Shown: in pieces, positions 1 to 13,208 of the stretch
Numbering within the stretch: the stretch's first letter is position 1
Layout: every line of letters begins with the position of its first letter
Assembly: GCF_014851395.1 (NCBI RefSeq)
Contig: NW_024043372.1
Coordinates: 11,894,469-11,958,468 of the forward strand
Length of the DNA stretch: 64,000 nt
Direction: 5' to 3'
From: Micropterus salmoides
Taxonomy: Eukaryota; Chordata; Actinopteri; Centrarchiformes; Centrarchidae
Notes under the pieces: model-generated
What the model was told of the DNA's origin: nothing
The model's database searches: none
The model's input: the letters and a program-made list of their open reading frames with translations, nothing else
Made by a program: the position numbers and the translations under genes

Positions 1-1149
1 CTTAAGTGATTTCTTGAGGCTGCTATTTGTGACCCAATGGTATCTCTGTCTCTTTTGAAAGTTATCTTCCTGTTTCAGTTTTTGAATAGAAATGCAAAAT
101 GTACCCTGCATGGTCCCAGACCTCAGAATCGCTGCCTACATCTCAGGTTTCTACAGCGATTCAAATAGGTCTGAAGGCTATTTCTGCTGACTGGCAGAAC
201 AATCAACCAATCAGAGTTTAGTAAGTGGGATTAAGAATTGGAAAAGATCAATGGTTTTGGTGCTTTGTATACATATGTTCAGGTATATATCAATTTATAT
301 ATATATTGCCAGATACCTGTGCACAAAATAGTTCTATATATCCTTTACTTCTGTCCAGCTGTGTTGTTCTTAATTGTTCTGAGCTGTCTATTTTATCTAA
401 GTACATTGAGTCAAGTCGAGTCAAATTCCTTCTGAATATGATTCTGAAAGTTATTTTACGACAAAGCTAGCTCTCTACATAGCTAAATTAATAGAAATTA
501 GTAACAATTGCTAAAATGCAAGTACTCAGTTCTATGGCACATTTATGTAATAATGATCTTTAATCCATTAACACTAATTAATGCAATAATCTGCTCAATG
601 AATGCCCTAATTAGCATAACTGGTTATGTTCGATACATCATGGTGATTATGGTGGGACATTTGCAGCTGAACAAAGGTGCAGTAATCATGCAGCACTACA
701 TGTTGTGCTTCAGCCTTTGGACGGGTGCTCTTAGACAAGGACAAATCTGTGTAAATTTCCACTGATGACTACTTGAGCCAAAATTAAAGCACATGCCTGT
801 TCCTTTACTTCCTTTGTATTAGCTGCATTACTAACAGGACATTATGCAGCTCTAGTGCCTCTTGTTTAACACCGTCCTGGTGGATTTTTGGTTTGAATAG
901 CTTTTAGTATTACAGAGTACTTACAGGACAACTTCACTGATTTTGAAAATTATCTTTGTGTACATGACATGAATTTTTACATATTTATAAACAAAATGAT
1001 CTTGTCTCTTTAGGCAGGTTCAAATCACTTCCCTAAATCCTTCACTGGTTAAAATACAATGATTTCCAAGAATATTTTGACTGTCTGACAAGTCTAATTT
1101 GTGTTTTCCTTGTTTCAAAGCCAGCCTTCTGTTAGATGTATTCTTTTGA

Positions 1150-1330
1150 AGTGTCTTATCGCATCTGGAAAGTATTCAAAATGCTTCACTTTTTCCACAT
1201 TTTGTTATGTTACATACAGCCTTATTCCAAAATGGATGAAATTCATTATTTTCCTCAAAATTCTACAAACAATACACCGCAATGACAACGTGAAAGAAAT
1301 TTGTTTGAAATCTTTGCAAATTTATTAAAA
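1150..1330. repeat. Tc1-like transposon end fragment
   Basis: The text running through CATCTGGAAAGTATTCA, CTTCACTTTTTCCACATTTT and CAAATTTATTAAAAAT matches the terminal-repeat wording I associate with Tc1/mariner-type elements in fish genomes. Only one end is present and no transposase frame is seen. The family name is from memory. Confidence 0.55.
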
Positions 1331-1639
1331 ATTTAAAATTTAAAAAGCACATGTATTCAATGTAACGAAAAAAGTAACGAAAAGTATTCGTAGCTGCTAC
1401 TCTGCAGCGCTTACATTGGAGCATTGAAGATGATACAGAGTACAGACAAGTGTAAAGGTCAGACTATGATTGAAAGGGTATTGTTCAAACATTGTGTCAT
1501 TTGACCATGTCTGAAGACAAAAGTGGCCCGCTTGAGGGCGAAGTGAAATGCCTGCTGTCATAGAGAGAGGAGAGAAAGGGATAATGGTGCACACTTTCGG
1601 ACAGACTCACCTGAAAGGCATTCATAGTGTCGATTCAAA

Positions 1640-2150
1640 AACTGATGAAGTAGCAATTACTGTAACAATTACTTTCAATCCTGACTCATATGCTGATCAG
1701 TTTCTCAATTAGTTTCTCCGTAAATTGATTAATTGTTTTGGCTGTAAAATGTTACACAATTGATAACTGACTTCATCCTGTCATTTTCTCTCTTTACAAA
1801 GACAAGTGTTGCAGTATGAGAGTCCCACCTGAAGAGAGGCTATGAAGTCTTCATGTTACGCGATAATAGAACCACATACAACATTATTTATGAGATGCCT
1901 ACGGTGTTGGTTTAGATTTTTAGTTAAGCAGTAGATTTCACCTGTTGATAGCAGCACGCTGATAACGGTCCAAAACCCAAATATATTTAGTTTACTGTCA
2001 TATATGACAAGGAAAATCCTCAAATCCTCACATCTGAGAAGATATGGTCAGCTTATTATTTTTGCTTGAAAAAAGTACTGAAACAATAAATCAAAAAAAA
2101 AGTATTTTATGTCAAGTGACTAATCAATTAATTGACTAATGGTTTCAGAT
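1640..2150. repeat. Dispersed teleost repeat, interrupted by a 183-bp insert
   Basis: The flanking text (AATTGATTAATTGTTTTGG, then AGTTTACTGTCATA and GAAACAATAAATCA) belongs to a dispersed family that recurs in this window near 19780-19935, 49050-49240 and 55790-55970. The 183-bp segment at 1775-1957 lies within it, as if inserted or transferred there. Confidence 0.5.
1775..1957 (+). repeat. 183-bp repeated segment, copy 1
   Basis: From ATCCTGTCATTTTCTC to GATAGCAGCAC this segment is the same length as 4214-4396 and differs from it at three positions by eye, in the same orientation. Similarity stops abruptly on both sides. Confidence 0.85.
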
Positions 2151-2715
2151 CTAGACTTTTTTCTCAACTATGCACACCTGGCCAATCGCTGAGTGTAGTT
2201 GCTGGTCAGATTGTCGGACATAGCCCACCAATTCAGAAAGGTGCAGGGAAGGGGATTTCAGACTTTGTTTAAAGCATACTGACATCTTAATGGTCTATGG
2301 CATGCTTAACTGTGATATATTTAGGATGTTTGACACTCACTGAACAACAACTTTAACATGATATGCTAGTTAAGCAAAGTAAGCAAAATAAAATACGTTA
2401 TAGATGAGTTACCAAATTGATGTACAGAAAAACAGGAATGAGGATCCCTTACACCATAGACATAAGATGACCTCTTTCTGAGAGGTTCATGAAGTTGATT
2501 TAGCTCGTTGTCCATCATGTTTAATTGAAATGCATGCTGTAATGACATATTATAAGTCAAGTTCTTATAAGGCTCATTCTTTGATCTAACTGGATTGACT
2601 TGGTAGCACTGCGGGCTCTGCTTACTGCACATACAGCATGCAACTGAGGAAATGTGTGAGAGGACTGTTGTGACATTAGCCTCGGGGCCTCAGTCTTATG
2701 AGGAGCAATCTGTCT

Positions 2716-2745
2716 GACACACACGCAAACACACACACACACACA
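2716..2745. repeat. (AC)n microsatellite
   Basis: Alternating A and C with a few interruptions (ACGC, AAAC), followed by ATGCACGTG. Confidence 0.9.
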
Positions 2746-3796
2746 TGCACGTGTCCAGATTGGGAGCACAGATAGCATCACTGCAGCTCTTTCATTGGAT
2801 AAGGCATTGGGGGAAAAGACAAGATAGCCTGACAGAAATGGAGAGAGAGAAAAAAGAGAACTGGTGACAGACTGTGAAACAAAGACGGAATAATGGCAAT
2901 GAAAAAACAGAGACAAAAGTAAAAAGACAGGATATTAAGCCATACAAAGAAGGAGGAACAGATTTAGGAAGAAAGAAAAGATAGACCAAAAACAGAGCAA
3001 AAGTATGATTTGCCTGTGATCAGGGAGTGAGCAGTAGGTTTAGGTGAAGAGAGTGAGAAATCCATTATTACTGCTTTAAGTGCACAGCGTCCAAAGGCCA
3101 GAGTTTGCCATTACACTGACCGAGTGTGCAGCCATGATTCAGACTCCCAGGAGCCTCCGAGGAGCACGGGTCACCCCTCGAATCCTATTCCATCACCCCT
3201 AAATGGACAGGCTGAGTAGAAATGGGGCATGACAATAAATGTCATCAGCGGATCACTCCAGCAGTAGGGCCATTGCAAAGGTCAAGCCTGCCACAGAAAG
3301 GGTGTAAGCTGGGTGAAAGGTCACAGGGTTAACCAACAGTCTCACCATGCAGCATATGGATGTGTCTGTCAAAGTCTCTCGATTAGGCCACTCCTATTCC
3401 AGATATAACAGGACATTTCTCTCATCATCTGCCGCAGTTTTGTTGCCATAGGGGGTTGATTTTAGCTGAGTAATATGACCCTGTGGGTAACTCTGTGCTG
3501 AATACAAAAGGGGCTTTTACACTCGTGTGACGTATGCTAATGAGGTGAATCTAGGTAAAAGCCATTATCTCTTACTAATCCTTGTTTAATCTATTCCAGT
3601 CTGAAGGCAGGCATGGATAGATGCAACTTTCGGTGACACCGATAATACAGTTTCCAGTTGTTAGCAAAATGCTAGTGGGACCCAGGGAGTGCAGGATTAG
3701 CATTTCACATCAAGGTTTTAACCATTTATTGCCACACAAATGCGTATTTGAGTTTGAGCGGTGTGGCGCCTGCTCATATGATGATCTGGAACAAAT

Positions 3797-4271
3797 ATGA
3801 GCAAGCCTGACCTCACAAACCAGCCAGCAGAGGGACGCACCAAATGTTCGGCCACCGAAATTAATCGGCAGAAAATAGCAAAAACAGCACTTTTACAGCA
3901 ATACAGAACAATTAACATTGACATGTTGGCATTGTGGAAGCATTTTAAAGTGTCAGAGAAAGATAAAGAAAGAGAAAAATTGCCGTTTGCAGACACTGTT
4001 CTGCTGTCTCCTAGAACATCCACACCATCTGTGGCTGACTTCTTAGAAAAGGCAACAAATGGTCTGACCTGCTGTGTTTCTGTCACTCATTTGTGAGAAG
4101 GCGATTAAGCTAGCTGCACCTAAATTTGGAGTGCACACGTATTCAAGCCTTTATGGTAACGTTTCATCCACAGAAACTGACCACTGCAAGCTGAAAGACA
4201 GGTTAGCAAATTTATCCTGTCATTTTCTCTCTTTACAAAGACAAGTGTTGCAGTATGAGAGTCCAACCTGA
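3797..4271 (+). pseudogene. Transposon-like open frame, broken
   Basis: Two overlapping open frames (3797-4096 and 4074-4271) read through a region with fairly protein-like composition: a basic stretch with ATEINRQKIAKTALLQQY, then PRTSTPSVADFLE, and in the second frame KLAAPKFGVHTYSSLYG. I do not recognise the family. The second frame runs into the 183-bp repeated segment, so the most economical reading is a degenerate mobile element rather than a host gene. It lies inside the plexin intron on the same strand and has no plexin similarity. Confidence 0.35.
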
Positions 4272-4396
4272 ACAGAGGCTATGAAGTCTTCATGTTACGC
4301 GATAATAGAACCACATACAACATTATTTATGAGATCCCTACGGTGTTGGTTTAGATTTTTAGTTAAGCAGTAGATTTCACCTGTTGATAGCAGCAC
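4214..4396 (+). repeat. 183-bp repeated segment, copy 2
   Basis: Direct repeat of 1775-1957, 2.4 kb downstream, with three visible differences (CCCACCT to CCAACCT, GAAGAG to GAACAG, ATGCCT to ATCCCT). Unlike copy 1, it follows an open reading frame, so it may be nearer the parent form. Confidence 0.85.
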
Positions 4397-7300
4397 AGCA
4401 AGACAGATGTACATGATCAAGCTGTATCATGCATTAATTATCTTTCATCCACTCAGTGCATTAGAGCAACCATGGGGAAGTTTGCCTTCTCTAATTACTG
4501 ATAGAGACTCCTGCCACGCAATCCCTGTGTTTTAAGTCTTTCATCCGCTGTGATATAGAGAGATGATCACAGTAAGCTGAAGGTTCACAGTGGAAATGGT
4601 TTTGGTAGATGTGGTTGACTGAAAAGCAGCAGATTAGTCTTTTCTTCAACTTTTACATGTTGTGTTCACTCTCAACAATCTCCACCAGCTTTAGATATTT
4701 GTAGGAGAAAACACCCGCAGCCCAAGCTGACCAATACCAGTTCTTTGAGTCTCCACATGGTATTTCAATGGCCTTGTAGCCCTGACATCTATAAATTAAC
4801 TCTAGGCTCTATTAATGTAGTCCCAGACAAAAGTCTTTGTTTTATATATGGTTTATGATTAGTAATATTCGACTCCCAAAATGACCTGTATATGACAACA
4901 CGCATTTCCCCTTGTTTAATATTCCGTTCTACTTTTTGTCGGAAGGACAGCAGATTTTTGTCTCTATCCTACTGTATCCTAACAAGTAAGTACCGGTAAG
5001 CAGCAAACAATGTTGAATGACATTATAGCTATGCCTATCCTGTGGCAGCATCAGACACATAACAGGTGTTGAGTGGAATTGATTTTCTGAGGAAATGTTT
5101 CTTCAGAGCATAGTGATGCTCAGAAGGACTATAATGGCATACAGAGCAGATCCGGATTGTGCAACTCAATATTAACATGTTCCTAATAATATTTAGTCTG
5201 TTCAGTGTGTATCCTATTTCAGAGGGGAAATCACTCATGTCATACCTGCCACAGAGAAACTGCAGTCATATTTTAATATATGATTAAACTCTTTAATGTG
5301 TGCCAGAGGATTTCCCCTCAGGTAGACAATACTCTGGACATGCTGGGAAAGGAGGTCTAGTGGAGAAACTGTCCTTTAACTGAAGCATCACAAATTTGAT
5401 CCCTGCTGCTGCCTCAACAAGCTCTTGAGCAAATCACTGATCCCTTTAAAGTTTAATCTTTGTAAGAGAATTTGCTCAGTGCTGGTAAATTTAGGGGTGC
5501 AGCTGTTGAACAAAATAAAAATGGACCAGCACATTACCCCAGTAGCTGCAGCTACTCAGCAGCAGTATTTCCCTAGAAATGGTTGAAAATGTTAAGCTCG
5601 CAGCAAATAAATCCTTAGTCAAATACTCTCATGTGCAAATAGCAGATTCATTATAGCTTACTGATAGTTGACCACTGCATGGCTAAATAACTTGGACTTG
5701 ATTGAAATCATTAGAATAGAGTTTCAGAGTAGGGAAGGGGCACAAGCTATAGGTGTGTTTGAGGCTGAAGTGAAAGAATTTTTTTTTATAACTGCAAGAA
5801 AGGAGCTTGACTTGAGATCACCATTAGATGCTGAAAAAGTAAGTGGTATAAAGAGAGGCGACTTTGTGATAAAACAGAAAGGTATCTGTCTGCTTTTCCT
5901 GACTGCAGTTTTATTTAGCAGCTCCATCCCTCTCTTCAGCCATCTTTGTCCTTTCTTCCCTCTCTTTTTTGTCTTTCTCCTGCTTGGCCACACAAATGGA
6001 AACACACAAGAGCACTGTGACTGCATTGCGGTCAGGAAAATGAAGACCATACGGGTGCCATGAATTGTTCCACTGTCCCCCTCCCACTGCTTTTGTTGGT
6101 GGGCCATGGGAACCTGAGAAACAATGGGAATGATTGGAGGGATGGGAGCCATACGGGGGAGGACAGGAAACAGAGAACAGGAAACCATGTCCTCAAGGAG
6201 AGAGAAAAGAAGTGAACATGCAAAGACTGAGAGGAGACTGTGGTTAAGTTGTAGAAATTGTGGTATGAAGACTTGGAAGCTCGCCATGCAGCTGAAGGTT
6301 AGGACGAACTGAAAAAGTGGCTGCTGCAAATGTAGGGCTTTTAACAATAACCCTCAAAAACATACATTCACTCACACGCACACGCCTCTCTTTCGACCCA
6401 GTTGGTAATCACGTTTGGGTGTGGGCATTCGCTAACATATAGTGTATCTAGTGGCTGTGATCAATACACATCTCTTTGTGACTGTAGTTAATGTGATGGC
6501 TGAATGATTAGTCCTGTCCTGTAATACACATCTCCACCTCAGTGACCCCTCCTCCCCTGAACGCTCTGCTGTTTCATTAGCTCCTGCAGCTCAGCTCTAT
6601 CCTGAGCTTCGTCTCATTAGCATTCACAGAGCCGTGATGGATATATGGGCTAATCAATGCCCGCTCTCCTCAGCTGTCGTCCTCGATCGGACCATATGCA
6701 CAGTCACTCAACCTTAAAGGTGGCCAGTTGTCTGGCCCTTATGTCACTACATGCCCTGTGTCACAATATTGAGTCAGCCTGTGCCAAAATCTGTCTTGCT
6801 TACAGTCTGTGTACATCTACTTTAGATCTAGTCTTGCATGTGTTTTCATTCTGTTCCCCTTTTCCAGTGTAATGGAAGATTTATGTGTGGTTTCCTGCCA
6901 AATTGTAGCTTATTTAATTTAGGTGGTTTTATATGAAAAACAATACTGTAAATCTGATGTTTGCATGCAAGAGGACTCATTGATTTCCAGCAAAATGTCA
7001 TGTAAAGACTGTTTGCTGTTGTATGTGTGGTTCAAGTCGAAAAGAGCGGTCTTCAGGGACAGATGAAACCTTGTCAGAGTGGCAGATTGGGAATGATTGG
7101 TTGAACAGAGTGCTCCATGCCTCCTGGGTCATCATCCATATGTTTAGGTTAGCTGGCTGATCGCATATGGACACACATTTTTAAGACTGGATGGTCATTA
7201 CCACATAAACATAGTAATCAACTCCTTTACAAGGTTTCCCAATATGCAGCGGAAAAGCAGGGGTCCAGGGACATTTCCATGTATACTTTCTCTCAACATG

Positions 7301-10300
7301 AATAAAATCAATGCCTGAAATGAATCCCAAACTGAACCCCATATGTAAATACTCACGGGAGAGACATTTGGGTGAGTGTATTGCTCGTGCAAGGTCTGGC
7401 AGCTTTACAATAGAACTAACCCGATTCAAGCCAAGTGACATCTTAGAAGTCTGTTTTTTTTGTTTTCTTTGGTTCTCACAGGATGAGAGTGCAGCCGAGC
7501 ATTTAAGATGCAAACCCAGCCACGAGAAAGGGAGGCTGTTTTTGTTAAGAGCACATGGGCTCAGGTTGCATATCTGTTTGTGGAAGTCATACTAAGCTGG
7601 GTTGTTTATATCCATTATAGGTTCTGCAAGGGAATTTCAGCAGCAGGAGGCTGTTATTGGCTTAAATATTATTCATGGGTTAAATATATATCTTTGTCAG
7701 CTGTGACAAGCTGGGAAGAGAGAATCATATGGTCTTATGAACATGCGGTATTAATGGCAAATCAGTTCAGTTCTCCTGTTACATGATATGGGCGACACAA
7801 GGGGAATCTGCTTGACTTTTAAAAGGTTTACTGAGGTAAAAAAATGTTGTCCTTGATATTGACCTTAAAGCAATATCCTAACAACTTAAATAAGACAACA
7901 TTTACACTGAGTAACTTAATGCATATCAGGCAGATCGGACAGCTATATATACTGATAGATAGCTGCCAAGAAGCATTTGAGGTGTACTGAAATCTTATTT
8001 CAGCATTCTAGCTAGATGTTAAAGTACAACTATGTAAATGCTCTGTTGAAATACCTCTTCACAGGGTCCAGTGCAACTAAGGTGAAACGGAAATTAGAAC
8101 GGTCATTTTTATCTCGCTGTGGTTCAGAAAGTCTGTAAGATTCGTCCATGTGTTTTTATCTATGGATAGTTGTTACACAGCTAGCTAAACTGTCAATGTT
8201 GCAACGAAACTGCTACAGTGCAGTAAACTGCAGTAAAGTTGTTGTTCTTCTGGTGTTTTTGGTAGCTGCCACACAGCTTCAGGTGTGTTACTGCCACCCG
8301 CTGGACCGGACCACCCGAGACACTGGGTGCATCCCAAGTTCCTTTTGATATTCAGATTGTGAATTCATGACCTAGAATATGACTATGCTTTCTTTTGAAC
8401 ATTGTAAATGATTTATCAGGCTAAATGTTTCACGGGAAATTGAAATGATGTAAGTCATATCAAAGCCGACGCTCAGGAATTATCAGCCTCACATATGACT
8501 TAATGGAAATGATGATATATGATGTAAAAAGTGTTTCTTGCTGACAGACTCTCCTTCTCTCTCTGCCTTTAATTGTATCCATAATAAAAGTTAATTGGGG
8601 AAATAAATGAAGAATATTGTTTGTGTCCCTTTTATGTTCAGACCTACAATGAATACAGCTTTTTAACTAGATGGCGAATCAGAAAACATATCAAATATAA
8701 AACTTGGGAGTAATCCACTTAGTTTCATCACTCTTTTGGACTCACATCAAATTAATAACTGATATCCAATAGGGGGCGTGTTGGTCAGTAAAAGACTCAC
8801 GTGAAGGCTGCTCACGTGTATCCTCACTCACTCATGGCTCCTCAGAGATTGGGTCAGGGATGTCAAAGCAAGAGCAAGATGGCGGACCAGAACAACTTCT
8901 GGTTTAAGTGAGAATCAAGGAAATGTCAAATAGGAGACTTGAAATGCCTCACCTCCTGGTTTGCATGTAGCACCAGAAAACCCAGATGGAGTCATAATAC
9001 ATGATCTGGGTAACTGAAATATATGTTGCAACATTTTATTTATTTATTTTGACTGGTGCAATACAAATAGATAAAGATTTCAGAGATATGCTAAAAATTG
9101 ACAGTAATAGAATATAAAGACAGACAACGGACGAGGAAGATACAGAAAACTTAATACACTCAAAACAACAAAAACAGACTGTAGAGAACAATATTACTAC
9201 TACTGCTACTATTACCACTACTACTAATACTAATAATATGGTTTTAAAAGTTACTAAGTTATAATGAAAGTATCTTAATTATCATCTGGATTTTATCAAG
9301 TTACTTGAAATGACGAGTGAAAATGATCCAATATAATATGTGTATTGTTGCATATTGGTTGTGTGTTCCTGATATGTCAGTATCCATGGTAGTGTACTGA
9401 TTAAGCAAGTGATCATGCACACAATTTACAACTACAAATTTAAAGACAGCAACCAACAAAAGAGTGAGCGTGCAGTGTCTAAGTGTGCTTGTAAGAAAGT
9501 GTATATGTGTCTTTGTTTGCATGCCTGTGTGCGTAGGTGAGTATGTGCATGTGTGTGTGCAACTTTGTGTGTAATTTCCTACAAGCAGGCTCATTATAAA
9601 ACCAATTAAACCCGCCTTACTCTCATTATGGAGCTGTGGGGCTTAAAGAGAGATTGAGGACCTGTTGTACTCCCAGAGGGCTTCTGCCTGGTCAGCCCTG
9701 TTTTAAATGATAAAAACACTTTTAAATCCTCTGAAATCAAACACCAGGGATCGGTCATGATGGGTCAGTATTTGTCTGAGCTCATTCCTGTTCCTCTGGC
9801 CCTCAACCTAACCATACCCAACTAAAAACTCACATGGCTCTCTAGATGATTGTTGTGGGGGGTTTTAAACATCATTTCACCACAGAAATGCTTACATGCT
9901 CTGGTTTCTATTTGTGCTATTTATGAAATAAGGAGTGTGGGAAAACATAATGTAAACTGGCTCCATTACGGCGTGGGATTGTGGTACAGGAGAGGAGGAG
10001 GAAGAGGAGGAAGAGGAGGAGGCAAAAACAGGGCAAGAAAAAAAACAGACAATGAGTGAGAAAGAAGCTTAGCTCTGAGATAAATCTGTCTATGTAATAA
10101 CTATTTAAAAGATAGGTTTGTGCCAGTTGTTGAGGTAATAACAGTCTGACCGGTGAGAGTCAGATCTGGAAACAACAGACAATCCCATGTCCCTACTGCA
10201 CTTGTTACTTTTGTGTTTTTGTATGTGGAAGATGACACTCCACACTCCTAGAAGTACGCATCCTCCCACCCATATAAACTAACACACATTTGCACATATT

Positions 10301-11744
10301 TTCTCCCTCCCTTCTTCATTCTTGGCTGTCAGAGCTGATGGTTGGAGAGTCACAGCTGCCTGGAAGGTAGAGGCGTGATTGATTGATGAAGTTTGGTGCC
10401 CAGGGGATCCAATCATGTAATCAGTTTGTATTGATCGACTGTCCCCATTGAGAGACTGCTGAGGCTCTGCCACCATGTGTGCGAGCTAGACTTGGCACAC
10501 ACTCAAAATCTTCTGCAGTCAAATGTGATTTGGGTGGTGAGGTTGCCTAAGTCCACGCGTCAGGATGCATGCAGGGAAGCCTGGCATAATTGTACTGCAG
10601 ATGTTTTGCAGCACTTCCATGATTCTCTGCTCCAATTCCTATTTATCTTGAATTTATTTGAATTATTATGATTGAGAAATTAATTCAGTTGTACAGTAAT
10701 TGCATCACATGGTTATTGATCCGATCTTCCTGGAATTTAAATAGGTCTTCAACCTGGGTTTGCATAGCTAATGCTCATTTATTTGTCTAGCTACAATGCT
10801 TTATTCAGACTTTTCTCTCTCATTTCACATTTCTGACTTAGATTTCAAGTGTCAAGTTTTTATTACTGCATGATGCAATTCACATCATTCCTCCACCAAC
10901 AAAAGATGGATTTTATAATGTCATTGTTGTGAAATAAAAAATTGAACGGGCACTGTAGTGCAAAACACATTTGGCAATGGTTATGCAATACACACCAGAG
11001 GACACACACAAGGAGGTTTGTCTTTGTGGTAAGTAGATGAAGTTAAAACACAGTTCTCCTAACGGGTAGTTTATATCAGCAATAATAAAGTGTTTTTCTG
11101 CTTACTAATCACTTTACATCTTTACAATCAGATTCACGTCCTCACAAGGCTGCCTTTTGACAGCTCCAACATCAGTAAACCACTTATTACAAAGACAGAC
11201 CTGCTTATTTGTTTGCTTCACTGCAACAGCACATCTTGTCTTGTTTGTAGGCAGAGGTGGGAGAGAAGAAGTGAAAACCCTTCACCAGTGGGCATCTGTT
11301 CTCCATGCTTGCATTTAATGAGCCCCAAAAGATTCCTGCCTGAAAGTCAGTCCAAAGTCAAATTAAGACCAAGCTCACTGAACACATTTCAGAACTCAAC
11401 TGCATCGTGGCTATAACCTCAGGGTTGGATTTCCGTCAGAGTTGCACCGGCCAGTTGGACTGCTGAATGAGTAGTAGCATATACATCTTTCTTGAACGAA
11501 TAATGAAGATATTTCCAGAGCTACTGCTCACTACCAAAAGGCAAGAGGGTGTTGATGCAAAAAATGAGTAAATAATACTTGCTGTACTATCTCCATTGCA
11601 AACTCCCTGTATACTGTAGGCTTACGGTCACACATTGGTGCTAATACTAATACAGACACGCAGAGTAATAAAGGCTAACACATAACAGGAAACCCATGCA
11701 ATTGCCAACGGAAAACCAAATTGTAACTCATTTGTTTTTTGTTT

Positions 11745-11900
11745 TTTAAGGAATCCTCCAACATTTGGGGATCTATTTGCTGTCTTCCCAGAAGTCAGAC
11801 AAGAAGATCAACATCACTTTCATCTCTTTGCAAGCCAACCCTGTTATGTATTTAGCCAAATGTTAGCTTAGCACAAAGGATAGAGGCAGGAACAAACAGT
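11745..11900. repeat. Dispersed teleost repeat fragment
   Basis: Contains AACATTTGGGGAT, AAGAAGATCAACATCACTTT and GTTAGCTTAGCACAAAG. Related pieces occur near 13335-13400 (CAACATTTTGGGAAATG) and 23730-23890 (GCTGGAGCCAGTAGCCG). I recall this wording as a common dispersed repeat in percomorph fish; I cannot name it. Confidence 0.5.
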
Positions 11901-12169
11901 TTACTTTAGCCTATAGCGTAGCCTTTATCGAAGATGTTTCCAACAACTCCAAATCTCTGTATTTACACATTGTATGTGTATATTTAACATGTAGAAATAA
12001 AACATGAGACACTGCGGCTTATGACAGTTAGCCTTTTCATTTGAGCTACTGTAGCCTACAGATAAACAACAGCTGTTCATGGTGACTGTGAGCTAAGCTA
12101 GACTAAACATTTCCTGGACCTCTCTACAGAATGAACATACATTTAATTGCCATCAATCTTTTCATCTAG

Positions 12170-13208
12170 TTAAAGGTACAGTGTGTAAGATTTAGTGGCA
12201 TCTTGTGGTGAGGGTTGTGAATTGCCATCAAATTTCCAGTCTACCACTGCTCCCTACCCTTTCAAAGAGCATAGAACAGCTACAGTGGCTGACACAGCAC
12301 TCAGGTGTCTCTTCTGAGACAGCAGAGAGTAGCAAGAAATGAGGTTTCTTTAGGTATATATATACGTTAATTAATTATATTTACTTAATTATTCAGTACA
12401 ACCATGTTATTGCCACTTGGTCACTGACAGATAAGATGGAAAATGTAAGCCAAGAGTGTTTAACATTGTCACTGTTTCTGCACCACAGTCCATTATAAAT
12501 CACATAATAGATAAGGTTTATACAAACATTGACAAGGGAAACACATTAATTCTCTCTGTGATAATGGACCCTTGCCAAAACTGCCCGCCAGCAATAATGT
12601 CTGGCCCACGGTCAGATTATGGTGCTTTGATAGCGGCAAAAAATACAAATAAATATATACTTTAATAGCGGTGCTGAAATAGATCTCAGTCATGGCAGCA
12701 ACAGTTACTCACATAAAAATGTCCTCTTTAGTGGTTTTGCTTACAAAATAAAAGCGCGAGAAGCTTGTTAACTGTAATGCAGTATTTGGAGTTGAACTGA
12801 GCTTTTAATTTGAAAAATTCTGAACAACATTAAAAGGGTCTGTAGCCTGCTTGACACACTTCTGAAAGAGTCGTCAAAAAACGTGATTCCCCTAAATGTC
12901 CTCTACATGGAGATACTGCGGAAATAAAAAAGTGTCAGTAGGTTGATGGATGCAGATCAAACACTGAAACACAAACACTGTAGCACATACCGTAATGCGA
13001 GAAACAGTCATCTATTAGTTGAAGAATGTAGTGACAAAATGCGCTCTGTAGCGCTATTTGTCCGTTTTCAGCTACTGTAGAAACATGACGACACAACGTG
13101 GCGACATCCATAGAAGGGGGACCCACGGTTATGTAGATATAAATGGCTCATTCTTATATTGCATTTCTCTCAATAAATCCTCAGAAATATTACATACTAG
13201 ACCTTTAA
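12170..13208. mobile_element. TTAA-bounded DNA element, about 1.04 kb
   Basis: The left end TTAAAGGTACAGTGTGTAAG and the reverse complement of the right end TTAAAGGTCTAGTATGTAAT match at 20 of 24 positions over the first 24 bases. Each end begins with TTAA, as expected for a TTAA target duplication (used by piggyBac and Kolobok superfamilies). No transposase frame is visible, so it is non-autonomous or decayed. The interior may contain other repeats. Confidence 0.65.

Noticed and set aside
4180..4210. CKLK-type words that resemble the GKLKK sequence preceding the first plexin exon
   Set aside because: They lie inside the transposon-like frame, with no donor in the right phase and no sema-like residues before them. 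The preceding plexin exon is outside the window.
5724..6347. 207-residue open frame on the minus strand
   Set aside because: The translation is hydrophobic and low-complexity with no family resemblance. Overlapping frames on both strands are equally open, so this looks like chance in CT-rich sequence.
9170..9240. ACT/AAT trinucleotide stretch considered as a microsatellite feature
   Set aside because: Too interrupted to bound as a clean repeat; no consequence visible.
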